From Leptodactylus fallax (lineage: Eukaryota; Chordata; Amphibia; Anura; Leptodactylidae): a stretch of DNA of 64,000 nucleotides. Numbering within the stretch: the first letter of the stretch is position 1; the number at the start of each line of letters is the position of its first letter. The stretch covers positions 806,001 to 870,000 of the forward strand of contig CAMRHE010000054.1 of assembly GCA_947044405.1 (NCBI GenBank), given 5' to 3'. Below are positions 1 through 11,135 of this stretch, piece after piece. A model generated the notes under the pieces. That model saw nothing but the letters and a program-made list of their open reading frames with translations, was not told where the DNA came from and did no database searches. The position numbers and the translations under genes are program-made.

Positions 1-814
1 GAACAGACTTGCTTTTATAGCATTTACATGTGTTTTTTACAAACCACTCAACTGTATAGAAGTACCTTTAGGGTTTGTTCCAGAAGAGATTAATGTAAGC
101 AAATTTTGTGCCGCAAAATTAATATGATAGTAGATTTGGATATATGATTTTGGTAGTTTGGGTCACTAGACCCACAGATTAGCAGGGATATCTGGCTGTA
201 ATGGGGCACAAAAATGTTTATATTTTGTGTTATATTAGGCTTGTCTAAAACCATCCTCGGAGTGTCTTCATATGTGTTTTATATGAGTATATGAGTTTTC
301 ACTGTGTTTTTGTATATTTTTAATCAAAAAGTGATCCCTCAAATATGATAAACAGTGCAGCAAAAATACTCTAAAAGCAGCACATATAAACTCAACATAA
401 TTTTTTCCACATCCCACCCCACCCCATCCTATTCAATTTTATTTTGTCATTTTTCTACTGCAAGATAATTTTGGGTATAAAAAAAATTGATATGGCTTAT
501 ACATATGTGTCTTTTCTTACCTGTCTTCTTGGCTGGATATGGTTTTGTGACAAGTTATCACAAAGTGATATGCTAACTATCCTATCTGTGAATTGCTGTG
601 TTTCAAGACTTTTGTTAGCATGGTCTGAGATTGTGTTGAACTAGTATTGAGACAATTTACAATCTTTCACCAAACTGGAGATCAGCTACTCTATACATAT
701 CTGTAGCATGTCTAGAGATGTAACTCAAAGCTCTGGGGACCTAGTGTAAAATCTGTAATGGGGCCACCATTTACCATGTGTTATCTATAATACTGGCTAC
801 CTCTGCACACCCTA
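1..814. other. AT-rich noncoding sequence, nothing recognised
   Basis: I see no coding region, RNA gene or repeat I can name here. The short open frame near 444-644 has no domain signature and lies in AT-rich sequence. The stretch ends at the TA dinucleotide flanking the Tc1 element that follows. Confidence 0.6.
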
Positions 815-1080
815 TACAGTGCCTTGCAAAAGTACTCATACCCCTTGACATTTTTTACATTTTTTTACACCTTACAACCACAAACTTAAATTTATTTTAT
901 TGAGATTTTAAGTGATAGACCAACACAAAGTAGCAGATAATTGTGAAGTGGAATGAAAAAATGTAATCAAATAAAAATCTTAAGAGTGTGATGTGCAAAA
1001 GTATTCAACCCCCCTATATCAATACTTTGTAGAGCCACCTTTCACTGCAATTACAGCTGCAAGTCTTTTGGGGTATGTCT

Positions 1081-1963
1081 CTACCAGCTTTGCACATCTA
1101 GAGACTGAGATTTTTTTGCCCATTCTTCTTTGCAAAATAGCTCAAGTTCAGCCAGATTGGATCTGTGAACAGCAATTTTCAAGTCTTGCCACAGATGCTC
1201 AATGGGATTTATGTCTGGACTTTGACTGTGCCATTCTAACACATGACTATTCTTTGAGCTAAACCATTCCTCTGTACCTCTGGCTGTATATTTAGGGTCA
1301 TTGTCTTGCTGGAAGGTGAATCTCCTTCCCAGACTCAACTCTTTTGCAGCTTCCAACAGGTTTTCTTCCAGGATCGCCCTGTGTTTAGCCCCATCCATCT
1401 TCCCATCAAGTCTGACCAGCTTCCCTGTCCCTGCGGAAGAAAAGCATCCCCACAGCATGATGCTGCCACCACCATGTTTCACAGTGCGGATAGTGTGTAC
1501 AGGTTGATGAGCAGTGTTACTTTTCTGCCGCACATAGCGCCAAAATTTAGGCCAAACTTTCACATTCAAAGTTCAAACTTTGAAGTTCAACTTTGGTCTC
1601 ATCTGTCCAGAGCACCTTTTTCCACATGTTTTCTGTGTCCCCCTATATGGCTTGTGGAAAACTGCAAATGACACTTCTTATGTCTTTCTTTCAACAATGG
1701 TTTTCTTCTTGTTACTCTTCCATAAAGGCCAGATTTGTGGAGTGCATGACTTATAGTTGTCCTATGGACAGTTTCTCCCACCTGAGATGTGGATTTCTGT
1801 AGCTCCTCCAGAGTGACCATGGGCCTCTTGGCCGCTTCTTTAACCAGTGCTCTGCTTGCTCGATCAGATTAGGTGAATGGCCATGTCTTGGTATATTTTC
1901 AGTTGTAGAATACTTTTTCCATTTTTGGATGATGGATTGAGCAGTGCTCCTTGGGATGCTCAA
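1081..1963 (-). pseudogene. Tc1 transposase pseudogene, family A
   Basis: Read on the minus strand, this is a decayed Tc1-type DDE transposase. Three overlapping open pieces (1751-1963, 1599-1820, 1081-1569) lie in different frames, so there are at least two frameshifts. The last piece carries the family landmarks in order: [15 protein letters not shown], the second catalytic aspartate in QQDNDPKYT, and SPDINPIEHLW with the catalytic glutamate. The first piece resembles the second helix-turn-helix and GHSP-type linker. The start codon region is degraded. A second partial copy of the middle of this gene lies at 2274-2552. No function is expected. Confidence 0.85.
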
Positions 1964-2171
1964 AGCTTGGGAAATTATTTAATAACCTAATTCTACTTTA
2001 AACTTCTGTACAACTTTATCTCTGACCTGTCTGGTGAGTTCCTTGGTCTTCATGATGCTGTTAGTTCAATAGTTTTCTCTAACAAACCACTGAGACCTTC
2101 ACAGAACAGATATATTTATACTAAGACTAAATTACACACAGCTGGACTCTATTAACTAATTAAGTGACTTT

Positions 2172-2552
2172 TGTATTACACATGAATATTCTTTGATCTA
2201 AACCATTCCACTGTAGCTCTGGCTGTATGTTTAGGGCCAATGTCTTGCTGGAAGGTGAATTTCCTTCCTAGTCTCAAGTCTTTTGCAGCCTCCACATGTT
2301 TGCTGTGTCGCCTATATGGCTTGTGTCAAACTTCAAATGGCACTTCTTATGTCTTTCTTTCAACAATGGTTTTCTTCTTGCCACTCTTCCATAAGGGACA
2401 GATTTGTGGAGTGCATGGCTTATAGTTCTCCTGTGGACAGATTCTCCCACCTGAGCTGTGGATTTCTGCAGCTCCACCAGAGTGACCATGGGCCTCTCTG
2501 CTACTTCTTTGACCAATGCTTTCCTTGTATTTATACTGGGACTAAATTTCAC
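2172..2552 (-). pseudogene. Duplicated partial Tc1 transposase segment
   Basis: This stretch repeats sequence already present at 1240-1350 and 1625-1850 of the same element, with about 270 bp missing between. Both copies share 'tgtcttgctggaaggtgaat' and the mid-transposase region translating as HKK-C-HL-F-TSHIG on the minus strand. It is either a tandem partial duplication or the remains of a second copy inserted near the element's right end. It cannot encode a transposase. Confidence 0.75.
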
Positions 2553-2847
2553 ACAGCTGGACTCTATTAACTAAATAAGTGACTTCTGAAGGCAATTTAT
2601 TGCACTGGATTTTATTTAGGAGTATCAGAGTAAGGGGGCTGAATACTTTTGCACATCACACTTTTCAGTTTTTATTTGATTAAAATTTTGAAAAACAGGT
2701 ATCATTTCAGTTACATTTCACAATTATGTGCTACTTTGTGTTGGTCTATGACTTAAAATCTGAATAAAATACATTTAAGTTTGTGATTGTAAGGTGACAA
2801 AATGTGAAAATGTTCAAGGGGCATGAATACTTTTGCAAGGCACTGTA

Positions 2848-3129
2848 ATTACAAGCCTGAGCATATCATATAATGCCTTTATTGCTTAAGCATCTTGGAA
2901 GACAGTCATACATATCTTTAAAATGCAGGATATTTAAGTTTTGTGTTACTGGGGCTTTATACTCTGTAATAATATAATTAACGTTTAGGTTGCTAGTTAT
3001 AGCTCAAAAGCTTAGTATTTGTTAGAGAATCTTGCATAACCAACATATACACTGTAATTAATATTAATCATTTAGCATTTGTTTACTTTATTGTAACAGT
3101 GACACAGATGCCATACGACATAAAAAAAA

Positions 3130-3130
<1 letters not shown>
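2848..3130. other. Noncoding, nothing recognised
   Basis: AT-rich sequence between the Tc1 element and the TA microsatellite, with no identifiable feature. Confidence 0.5.
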
Positions 3131-3171
<41 letters not shown>

Positions 3172-3182
3172 TGTATATATAC
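3131..3182. repeat. (TA)n microsatellite
   Basis: An almost pure alternating TA run, interrupted near its right end by 'ctg'. It lies directly upstream of the L1 insertion site. Confidence 0.95.
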
Positions 3183-3187
3183 TTCTA

Positions 3188-3920
3188 AAACAATTTCTCT
3201 TTCCTCCACAGAATCTATTCTGCTGTGACTGACCAGTGTTGGCGCTGTGGCACTGAGAAAGGTACCCTGTATCACATCTGGTGGGAGTGTGACGTTCTTA
3301 GGCCCTTCTGTGAAGCTGTGTTCGACCTGTATGCTAAGGTGTGTGGTCGCACTGTCACAGCAACTCCCCACTGCTGCCCCCTCCCTGGTTGATTTCCTAC
3401 AGGAGCTTCTCCTAATAAGGAGAATGGAGGCCCTGATGGCGGAGGATTCCTCTGGTCCCTCCAAATTTGACGCTCTCTGGCAGCCTTGGGTGGTGTTTCA
3501 GGAATCGACTGAGTTCTCCTCTTTCCTTTCCTGATCTAGAACTACTTTACTATTCTACTTTACTACTCTTAAGAGGTTACTGGTTGTTCTACCCTCCCCA
3601 CTCTCCTCCTCCCCTCCCCACCTGTGTCTTCCTGTTTGTTGTTCCCGCTGTGTGTTCCCCTTGTCTGTCTGTCTGTCCCTCATTTCTCTGCAGACGTTGT
3701 TTTTAAGATTCCATATACCTGGCCTTCGACGCTTTGTTAGTACATTGTGTCTCAAAACTGTGGACGGGGTTCTCCCCTAGCCTCTTATATTTAGATGAGA
3801 CCTGTGCGCCTTTGCGCCTCTTGCTCGTTTATATTGTTTTTTGTTCGTTATTTTCTCCCCTTTTGTATTATATTTGAAAATTCTTTAATAAACATTGATT
3901 AAACATAAACAATTTCTCTT
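3188..3920 (+). mobile_element. 5'-truncated L1-like LINE 3' end with 14-bp TSD
   Basis: The insert at 3202-3906 is flanked by the direct repeat AAACAATTTCTCTT at 3188-3201 and 3907-3920, the mark of target-primed reverse transcription. From about 3209 the plus strand translates into the end of an L1-type ORF2, with the zinc-knuckle-like pattern CWRCGTEKGTLYHIWWEC, then degrades after about 50 codons. A T- and C-rich 3' untranslated region follows, with an AATAAA signal near 3890 just before the 3' junction. The C-terminal motif is like that of the L1 at 8641 but diverged, suggesting a related but distinct subfamily. Confidence 0.85.
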
Positions 3921-3934
3921 CAATGCGGAAAATT

Positions 3935-4000
3935 TACAGTATATATCAATATATATATATATTTCTAAAACAATTTCTCTTCAATGAGGAAGATTTATAG
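3935..4000. repeat. Local direct duplication beside the L1 insertion
   Basis: The flank 'ttctaaaacaatttctctt' plus the following 'caatgnggaanattta' occurs once across the L1 target site (3183-3201 continuing at 3921) and again at about 3962-3998. The two copies are separated by a short TA-rich spacer. It looks like a tandem duplication of about 65 bp that predates or is independent of the L1 insertion. Confidence 0.6.
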
Positions 4001-5224
4001 GAGACAACAAGATGTGTGCAATATGTGCAGTCAACTGCACTGAAAGAAAAGAAAAACCATTAGAGGTGAGAGAAGATGAACAAAGACATATCAGTATAGT
4101 GGATTAAAATTATTAGTAGTTGCTCTAAAGACCACTTCAGTGGACTGTGAAGCAGAGTATTAAAATGATCTAAAGTCCCTGAACATGTATAAATTAAGGA
4201 GATGAATAGTATGGTAATATGTGTATAGTTCAATTGGCTCCTAAGGTCACACATGCTTATATAAAGCAATGTGGTATTTAAACTGAGTATATTACCATTT
4301 TCGTGAGGAGATCAAAAGAACTAATATAAGTGTACCTGGAAGCAAAATAAGAAGCTAAAACAACATTAATGGAGAAAAGAATAAAATCTACAATGTATAC
4401 AGAAAAAGAACTTCATATCGATGTAAGGAAAATATACTTAATTATACAGCAAGGAGTGTGACGCAGGATTAAGAAATATGTATGATACCTTTATCATTTA
4501 TGTTAATTACTACATTTTATCTCTTCTGAGTAGTAAATATGCATCAATGTTTTACATCAAAAAGGCAGCTGAGAAGCAATAGTATAATATGAGTTCAGCT
4601 CAACACTAAACCACATTTTGCACTTGAAAATGCAGGATGAGGATGAAGGAAATTATTTTAAGACTTTTATTTTATACTACTGCATACTGTATAAAATATG
4701 TTCCTGTATATGCAGGTGTTCATGTGAAATAATGTATGTTACTATGATGCACAATTACCTAGAACATTAAAAACAATGCCACTTAGTGTGTCAAGATGGA
4801 TATACACATTGAAATAATAGTGCATTTATATTAGTTATGTCTTTGAGATCATCTGCAAGAGGGTGGTTGTGTACTGAGTAAGGTTACATCCACATAAACG
4901 ATAAAAAAAGGAATATATTGCAGACTTTGCCACAAATTTTGTGATCAATCATAGCAAAATCTGTATTTATTAAATGGGGACTTGGTTACAGATATTGTTG
5001 CATATTGCTGCATTGAAAGAGGTGAAATCCATTAGGAAAATCCAGTAAGAATTGAAATGCTAAGGATTTTAAATCTGTACTGCAGGTTAATTTCTATATT
5101 TCTTTTTTTGGGGGGGGGAAGCATATGGTGAGATTTGATCAAACTTGCTGCAAATGTGTGAAACTGACAGATTTTTGTAAAATCACACATGTGGACAGAA
5201 AATACAATAAGAAGTATGGGTGGT
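4001..5224. other. Noncoding, nothing recognised
   Basis: About 1.2 kb of AT-rich sequence without recognisable genes or element ends. The open frames here, such as that at 5032-5364 on the minus strand, are low-complexity and match no family I know. Confidence 0.5.
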
Positions 5225-5845
5225 GTACCCCTAAAGCCAAGATAAAAAAAAAATGTAAACGAAACAAAAAATAACATCCAGTTCTGGCTGTGATCAATTT
5301 TTGCTGATAGCATCCACAGGGAATAAAAAGGCTGTGAAGAATGGTCCTCAGAGATCTCTTTCAAGGGAGTCTACCAGCTGCCACAAACATGTTCAACTGC
5401 CACCATTGTGTAATAAAAGACATGGCAGTGATAAAAAAAACACACCCTTGTTATGTATGTCACTTTTGTAGATTTGAAGAAAAGCAACTTTGAAATATTA
5501 TACAAATGAGCATTGCTCTTGCTGCTCAGATCCTATTTCCTGCCTGCGGCATCCTGCGCAGTGGGAGTTGAACCTTCTATTGTTATGACATCACCCATCC
5601 TCCTTGAGCAGCTCCCAGGGCTGAAGGCCCGCCCCCAGTTTTCCAACTACTTCATTTGCATAAGACTTCAAAGTTGTTTTTCTCCAAATCTACAAAAGTG
5701 ACAAAGGTATGTTTTTTATGTTGACAATTGAACATGTTTGGGTAGCTGGCAGACTCCCTTGAAAGAGAGCTTTGAGGACTGAGCAAAATTGATCACAGCC
5801 AGAACTGGATGTTATTTTTTGGTATTGTTTTATTTATTTATGTAT
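5225..5845. mobile_element. Palindromic MITE with ~180-240 bp arms
   Basis: The left arm (about 5263-5510) and right arm (about 5645-5824) are inverted copies. 'aacatccagttctggctgtg' near 5269 is answered by 'cacagccagaactggatgtt' near 5796, and 'gtcacttttgtagattt' near 5459 by 'aaatctacaaaagtgac' near 5685. The central ~130 bp is unpaired and GC-richer. Such a fold-back without a coding region is typical of a non-autonomous DNA transposon. The exact ends and target duplication are not clear, so I do not assign a superfamily. Confidence 0.75.
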
Positions 5846-5849
5846 TTTA

Positions 5850-6253
5850 TTATAAGTAAAGCGTAAAAACGCCTTTAATAAATAATTTTTCGTTTTATTT
5901 TTTTCCATTCACTAAGCTTTATGAGGATTATTTTTTATTGGACAAATTGTACTTCCTATAGGTACCATTTAAGATTATGTAAAATGTACTGGGAAGCTGG
6001 AAAGAAATTCAGAATGTGATTAAATTTGGAAAAAAAATGCAAGTTCACCATTTTCCTATGGGTTTTGTTTTCACTGTGTAGTAAAAATGACACAATATCT
6101 ACATTCTGTGTGTGTATGATCACAGCAATTCTAAATGTTTTATAATGTTTTACCACCTTTAATAAAATGCAAAACTCTGAACAATTAAATTTGTCTTATA
6201 TGTACAGAACTGAGAAAAGCTCTGCTATTTTTATTGAAATCATGTTAGGGAAT
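5850..6253 (+). repeat. Unclassified interspersed repeat, left part
   Basis: The stretch carries the sequence style of a repeat seen elsewhere in the window, including 'ataggtaccatttaag' and 'tgatcacagcaattctaaatg'. It appears to continue on the far side of the hAT insertion at 7724-8230. The family resembles AT-rich interspersed repeats of frog genomes, but I cannot name it. Confidence 0.4.
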
Positions 6254-6540
6254 GTGTAATGCAGGGGTGTCAAACTGATTTTCAACGGGGGCCACTTCAG
6301 CCTCACGGGGTACCTTGAAGTGCCAAGATTATTTTACACATGTATAAAAGTAACTTCTCCTTAACAGATAAGCGAGCTATTAAGGAGTAGTTACATTTGT
6401 ACATTACTACTGTTACAATCAGCCCTTTGAGGTCAACCAGGAAGAACATAATGTATTGTTAAAACCTAAGACATTGGCATGTTACATACTATCCTCATCC
6501 TTTTCTGAATATATCAAAAATTAAGCACTATACAAATACT

Positions 6541-6893
6541 GTTTACTCCTGCAAACGGTATTATGCTCTATAGTTGCCTCTGCACACGGTATTACGCCCC
6601 ACAGCGGCCCCTGCACACGGTATTATGCTCCATAGTTGCCCCTGCACACGGTATTATGCTCAATAGTTGCCCCTGCACACGGTATTATGCTCCATAGTGG
6701 CCACTGCACACGGTATTATGCTCTACAGTGGCCACTGCACACGGTATTATGCTCAATAGTGGCCCCTGCACACGTTATTATGCTCCATATTGGCCCCTGC
6801 AATCGGTATTATTATGCTCCTTAGTGGCCCCTGTATTGATATTATGCCCCATAGTGGCCCCTGCACACGGTATTATGCCGCATAGTGACCCCC
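6541..6893 (+). repeat. 31-bp minisatellite inside the hAT element
   Basis: About eleven imperfect copies of a 31-bp unit centred on 'cacacggtattatgctcc' and 'atagtggcccctg'. The units differ by a few substitutions and small indels. The array is confined to the hAT element. Confidence 0.9.
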
Positions 6894-6911
6894 CCCACTC
6901 ATGAACTATTA

Positions 6912-6947
6912 TTATACTCTGGGGTCTTTTCAGACCCCAGAGTATAA
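6912..6947. repeat. Perfect 16-bp stem hairpin (TACTCTGGGGTCT family)
   Basis: TTATACTCTGGGGTCT and its exact complement are separated by a 4-nt loop (TTTC). Degenerate versions of the hairpin or its right half recur at about 12868, 21313, 26246, 39283, 43715 and 43998. Confidence 0.9.
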
Positions 6948-7723
6948 TGATCGGAGACCCAGGTAGTGACAAACATAAAAACCAGTGTTACTTACCTGGT
7001 CCCCGGTGCGCTCCCTGCGTTCGGCCTTCTTCAATGTCGCACAGACCGGCGTCGCAACATAATGACGTCGGCCTGGCTCACGGACGCCTGGGACGTCACC
7101 AAAGAAGGCCGAAGCTGGCTGGGAGCAACATCGGATCGCCGGAGAGGTGAGTAACACAGGTTTTTATGTTTATCACCTCCCCTGGGTCTCCGATTATCAC
7201 CTCCCCTGGGGTTCGCGGGCCGCGGCCTCACTTACCATCCCCGCTCCTGCACACAGCCGCTTCTGCGTCCCATAGCAGAAGGGGGAAGCGGGGGCGGCCA
7301 CGACCAGCAGCGAGGATCGGTAAGTAAATAAGCCGTTACGTGCCGGGGATACTCCAGCAGGCAACGGCCTATTTATATATATAAAAAAAAACTTATTTCA
7401 CCTACCTCCGATGCCTTGATGCAGCCGCCGCTTCCTCCTCTTCTTGTCCGTGACGTGTGCGTGTCAGCGTAGGAGGCGCGATGACGTCATTGTATCGCCG
7501 CCTGCGCTGACATGCAGAGGTCTTGTAAACCAGCCCAGGACAGGTATCGCGCAGCTTTGTTTTTTTTTGTTTTTTTAAGCGGCCTGTCCTGGGCTGGTTT
7601 ACATTACATAGACAATAAAAAATGCCGCGGCCATGCGGGCCAGATAAGTGCCGGGCCGGATAACAGAAGGCAGCGGGCCGGATTCGGCCCACAGGCCTTG
7701 TGTTTGACACCTGTGGTGTAATG

Positions 7724-8235
7724 TCTTAATTGCACTTCATTTATTTATATAAGGGAAAAAGTAAAAAAAAAAATCATCTACTAAACCATTTTATTTTATT
7801 CTGCTTCATTGTTTATTTTATGGCATGAGCAGTTTTATATTTTATAGTTTGTACATTTTCAGATGTGGGGATACCTAACATGTTTATATTTACTTTTTAC
7901 TGTTTATTTGTATATGTATTCTAGGGAAAGAGAGTGAATTTTTGTATTTTTATTTTTCACTTTTTTAACTTTTATTTTTAGATCCCCTAGGGGGTTTAAA
8001 CCCTATGGGGCCTGATCACCAATACAATATACTACAATACTAATCTATTGCAGTATATTGTAAAATCCCTTTACTTCTATTACACACTGCCTCTTGGATG
8101 CCTTGGTGAAAATTGACCAAGGCATCTAAAGAGTTACATGCCCACAATTAGTCTGTGTGACACCCAGCCCATAATAGGGTGCCATATTTAAAGTCCTGAC
8201 ATCTGCCATAAATATGCAGAGGATGTTGGAAAGGG
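7724..8235 (-). repeat. Unclassified interspersed repeat, right part
   Basis: Contains 'gatgtggggatacctaacatg', the reverse complement of a motif found near 48108-48128 and 52948-52965, so at least three copies of one repeat family exist in this window. The remainder includes 'gatcccctagggggtttaaacc', a short palindrome. No coding capacity is visible. Confidence 0.55.
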
Positions 8236-8621
8236 GTTAAAGCTGGTGCCCTTATGCTACTGTCTTTACATTTACAGATGCATTAAGCTGTACAAAATGT
8301 ACAAAGCATTAGACAGTTTAACCACAGTAAACATGGATCAAACCTGCAATTTATTGCATTTTTTTCCTATAATTTCAGAATTCACTAGAATCCTATTTGA
8401 CTATTTTCATACTTAATTATGACAACAGAGTAAAGATATACAATTATCTGCCTAAATAAAGGATATAGTAAATTATTTATGCATTTGCATTCCAATACGT
8501 TATTTCATGGAAATTGACTTGTGCATGTCTGCTGTCTATACAGTTCATGCCCCATGACTGATAGTCCTCATGTGTTTCAGATCATTTACTGCATGTGCAA
8601 CATTTTTATACACTACAGAAC
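8236..8621. other. Noncoding, nothing recognised
   Basis: AT-rich single-copy-looking sequence up to the target site duplication of the L1 element. Confidence 0.5.
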
Positions 8622-8765
8622 AAAATAGATAGTAAAGGTCGGGGCGTGGCCTAGACATGTCACCGTAAAGCCGCACATCTACAGAGCTCCCGGACCCCCA
8701 GCGCTTCTAGTTATCATTAAGGGGGTAAAACTACTATAAAATCGCCCCTGAACGGCTCACCTGAA

Positions 8766-10412
8766 ATGGTTAAACGCCCTGGACGCAGGGGGACGACTTC
8801 CTCCTCCCTAACGGAGCCGCACATCACGCATTTCTTGCTCTCGCCTTCCTCCCTTCAGGCGGAGGGAGCCAAAATGGCGCCGGCGCACGCCTCCAGCGCC
8901 TCAGTAACACCAGCGGTGCCTCTTCTTTGCCCAGCAAGACCCTCCAGACTCCCAGGGGAGGCCTCACACGCAGCTATCCCCTCCGCTGCTGTCTCAGCCG
9001 CCGACAGAGTGGAAATCAGCGCTTCACCGGCAGGTAACGGTCCCCCTCCCCCCCCGCTCCCAAAATGGCGGCCGCAGCAGTGTTCCCTCGCTTCAACCCT
9101 CACCTCCCACCAAGGAACAGTTAACTCCTGAGCTCCTGCAGTCTCCCTCTCTCAATGAAATACCTGGCCCAGCTGGATCTGGTGCAGGCTCACTGTCTCA
9201 CTCTCTCATGCCTTCTATAATACAATCAGGGTCACTTTCCTTTCAGTCTATGACCTCCCAGAATAAACTACATCCTGTAGAGACCCCAGATGTTCCTCTG
9301 GAAATGGATCCATATATAGCCAGGCCCTCTCCGGGCGGCATTCCGCTGACAACAGGAGCAGCCAGAGTATCCCACAATGCAGTAGACCCACGGTCGGAGA
9401 CCGTCGTCCCTGGCGCCTCAGACCAGCGTGAGGGTTTGAGACCTGACCTCTCGGGCACCCCAATAGCCCTTCACTCTCCAGCCTCCTCTGGCCTATCTGA
9501 CTTCTCTGGGAGAGATGCAGCTTCACCCTCCCATCGCCGAAAGCGTCCAAAATTATCTGATATCTGGAACCTTCTCAGCAATATGCCTACTAAGTTGGAC
9601 TTGGAAGCTATGGTCCGCAGAGTGGAGGAAAGGCAAGAGAAAATCATGTCTGAGTTTAAAACGGAACTACAGACTCTATCTACACAACTCTCTACTCAAC
9701 AAAAGCAGGCTGCTTCACTGGACCAACGCCTCACTGCCGTAGAAAATTTTCAGTCTACCCAAAGAGACCTCAACAGATCCATCCTTCTTCAGGTCGATGA
9801 TCAAGAAAATAGAGGTCGTCGAAATAATGTCAAACTTAGGGGTATCCCTGAAAGCCTACCCCCTCAGAGCTCCATTCTGCCGTGATCTTGATCTTCAACA
9901 CAGTCCTGTCTCGTCCTTTGGACACGGAGATCACCATTGACAGAGTCCATCGGGTGCTGGGTCCTAGGCGTAAGGACACCTCGGAGCCTAGGGATGTCCT
10001 TTGTAGAGTCCATTTTTTCAGGGAGAAGGAGGATATTCTCCAGGAGGCCTGGCGTGGTGGCCCGGTCCCATTTATGAACACCCAAGTGCACCTACTACCG
10101 GATGTTTCCCGACGTACACTAGCCATGTGCAGAATCCTTAAACCAACCTTACAAGTCATCCTAGACTCTGGGGCCACATATAAATGGGGTTACCCTTTCC
10201 ATGTTCAGATACGTCGCAACGGAGCTTCCTTTTCACTTCACTCTCCGGAACAAGAGACTTTGCTGGCGAAGTTTCTGGATATGCCTGATCTCTCTCTCCC
10301 TGACTGGCTGATCTATCCTCTGCCGCCTGTGCCTCCGGGAGGGCGCCCACCTTCATCTGCCCTGACTCGGAGACGACCTCGTGGGGAGGGTGTCGGGCGG
10401 AGGTCTACTTGA
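8766..10412 (+). pseudogene. L1 ORF1 (nucleic-acid chaperone), frameshifted
   Basis: Three open segments in order (8766-9131, 9208-9885, about 9882-10412) lie in frames that shift twice, so this ORF1 is probably broken. The middle segment has a heptad-like coiled coil (about residues 130-195 of that segment, rich in E, Q and L) followed by RRNNVKLRGIPE, the entry to the RRM-like domain of L1 ORF1 proteins. The third segment continues with HRVLGPRR, the basic C-terminal domain and ILDSGATYKWGYPF, then an arginine-rich tail. The ATG at 8766 is the first plausible start after the 5' leader. ORF1 proteins bind L1 RNA and act as chaperones during retrotransposition. The family assignment is firm; the exact start is not. 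Confidence 0.8.
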
Positions 10413-11135
10413 AATGTGATCTATTTTCCTAGGGTGTTCCCCTTTAGCACACTTTCTGGTTAATGACGAGCAGGGCATCTGGTATGCTTTGTGTAAGAGG
10501 GGGCACCTTGCGGGTCTCTAGCTTTATTTCCCCCTGGGGGATACATAAGGGTTCTCAATCCAACGGAGGGCGGTTGGAGGCCTTTATCCTAAGTTCTTCC
10601 CCACTTCCCTACTTAAGTTGTTGAGCTTCTTGTACCTTGGCTCCCCCTACCTAGCTGTAAGGCATACCCTCGCAGGGGGTTACCCCCCCGTCTGATCGGC
10701 TGGGATTACCTTTTAGTAAGGGTTTAGCCCCCCTCTCTCTCCCACCTTAGTAGAGAGGTATTGATTACTCTTTCCATTCTCATGCTTGGGGAAAGGGTGG
10801 CAACCAGATTTGAGTTTTTGCTTTTCCCCCGATAGTCTAGCTTAGCAGCTCTCTGGGCGCATACTGCAGTGTGCTCCTGAGACCTGCTTAAGTGGGTTAT
10901 CCCACTGTTTTCTGTTTACTGCTCTTGGATTAGCCTTGAGCGGAATGAATTGTTGTCTTTCTTGGTTTCTTATCCCTCCCTTTGCACTCTCTCGTCCCCT
11001 AGCTTTCTTCCCCCCCCCCTTTTTTTTTTTTTTTCTTCCTCCTCTCTCTTTCCCTCCCTCCTCCCTCTCTGTGAGTCTTGTGTGTGTTGCTTGTTTGTTT
11101 TTGTTTTCTCCCTTTGCAGGACCCCGGCCCTCGCC

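Larger units (their letters stand above)
817..2845 (-). mobile_element. Tc1/mariner DNA transposon, family A, internally rearranged
   Basis: The element is bounded by inverted termini beginning CAGTGCCTTGCAAAAGTA at the left and ending in the complement (TTTTGCAAGGCACTG) at the right, each flanked by TA, the expected Tc1/mariner target duplication. The terminal ~150 bp on both sides match as inverted repeats and include the shared tract around 'caacacaaagtagca'. The transposase is encoded on the minus strand and is broken. At about 2.03 kb it is longer than the usual ~1.6 kb because a segment equivalent to roughly 1240-1850 recurs, with an internal deletion, at 2180-2525. It is an old, inactive copy. 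Confidence 0.9.
6262..7715. mobile_element. Non-autonomous hAT element, 8-bp TSD
   Basis: The termini are inverted: CAGGGGTGTCAAACTGATTT at the left and the reverse complement type ...TGTTTGACACCTGTG at the right. Both sides carry the perfect 8-bp duplication GTGTAATG (6254-6261 and 7716-7723), diagnostic of hAT transposition. No transposase is present in 1454 bp. The interior holds a 31-bp minisatellite (6541-6893), a perfect hairpin (6912-6947), an inverted segment related to 39396-39526, and a second inverted repeat with arms near 7525-7550 and 7580-7605 ('aaaccagcccaggacag' and its complement). The interior is GC-rich compared with the surroundings. Confidence 0.88.

Noticed and set aside
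3072..3464. Minus-strand ORF with a run of Ile-Tyr repeats
   Set aside because: It reads through the TA microsatellite and the antisense of the L1 fragment.
9243..9550. Minus-strand ORFs across the L1 ORF1
   Set aside because: Antisense shadows of the ORF1 coding region.
10950..11135. Extension of the L1 ORF2 upstream to 10950
   Set aside because: The extra codons translate a pyrimidine-rich tract (Ser/Phe/Leu/Pro-rich); ATG 11136 begins the recognised endonuclease start.
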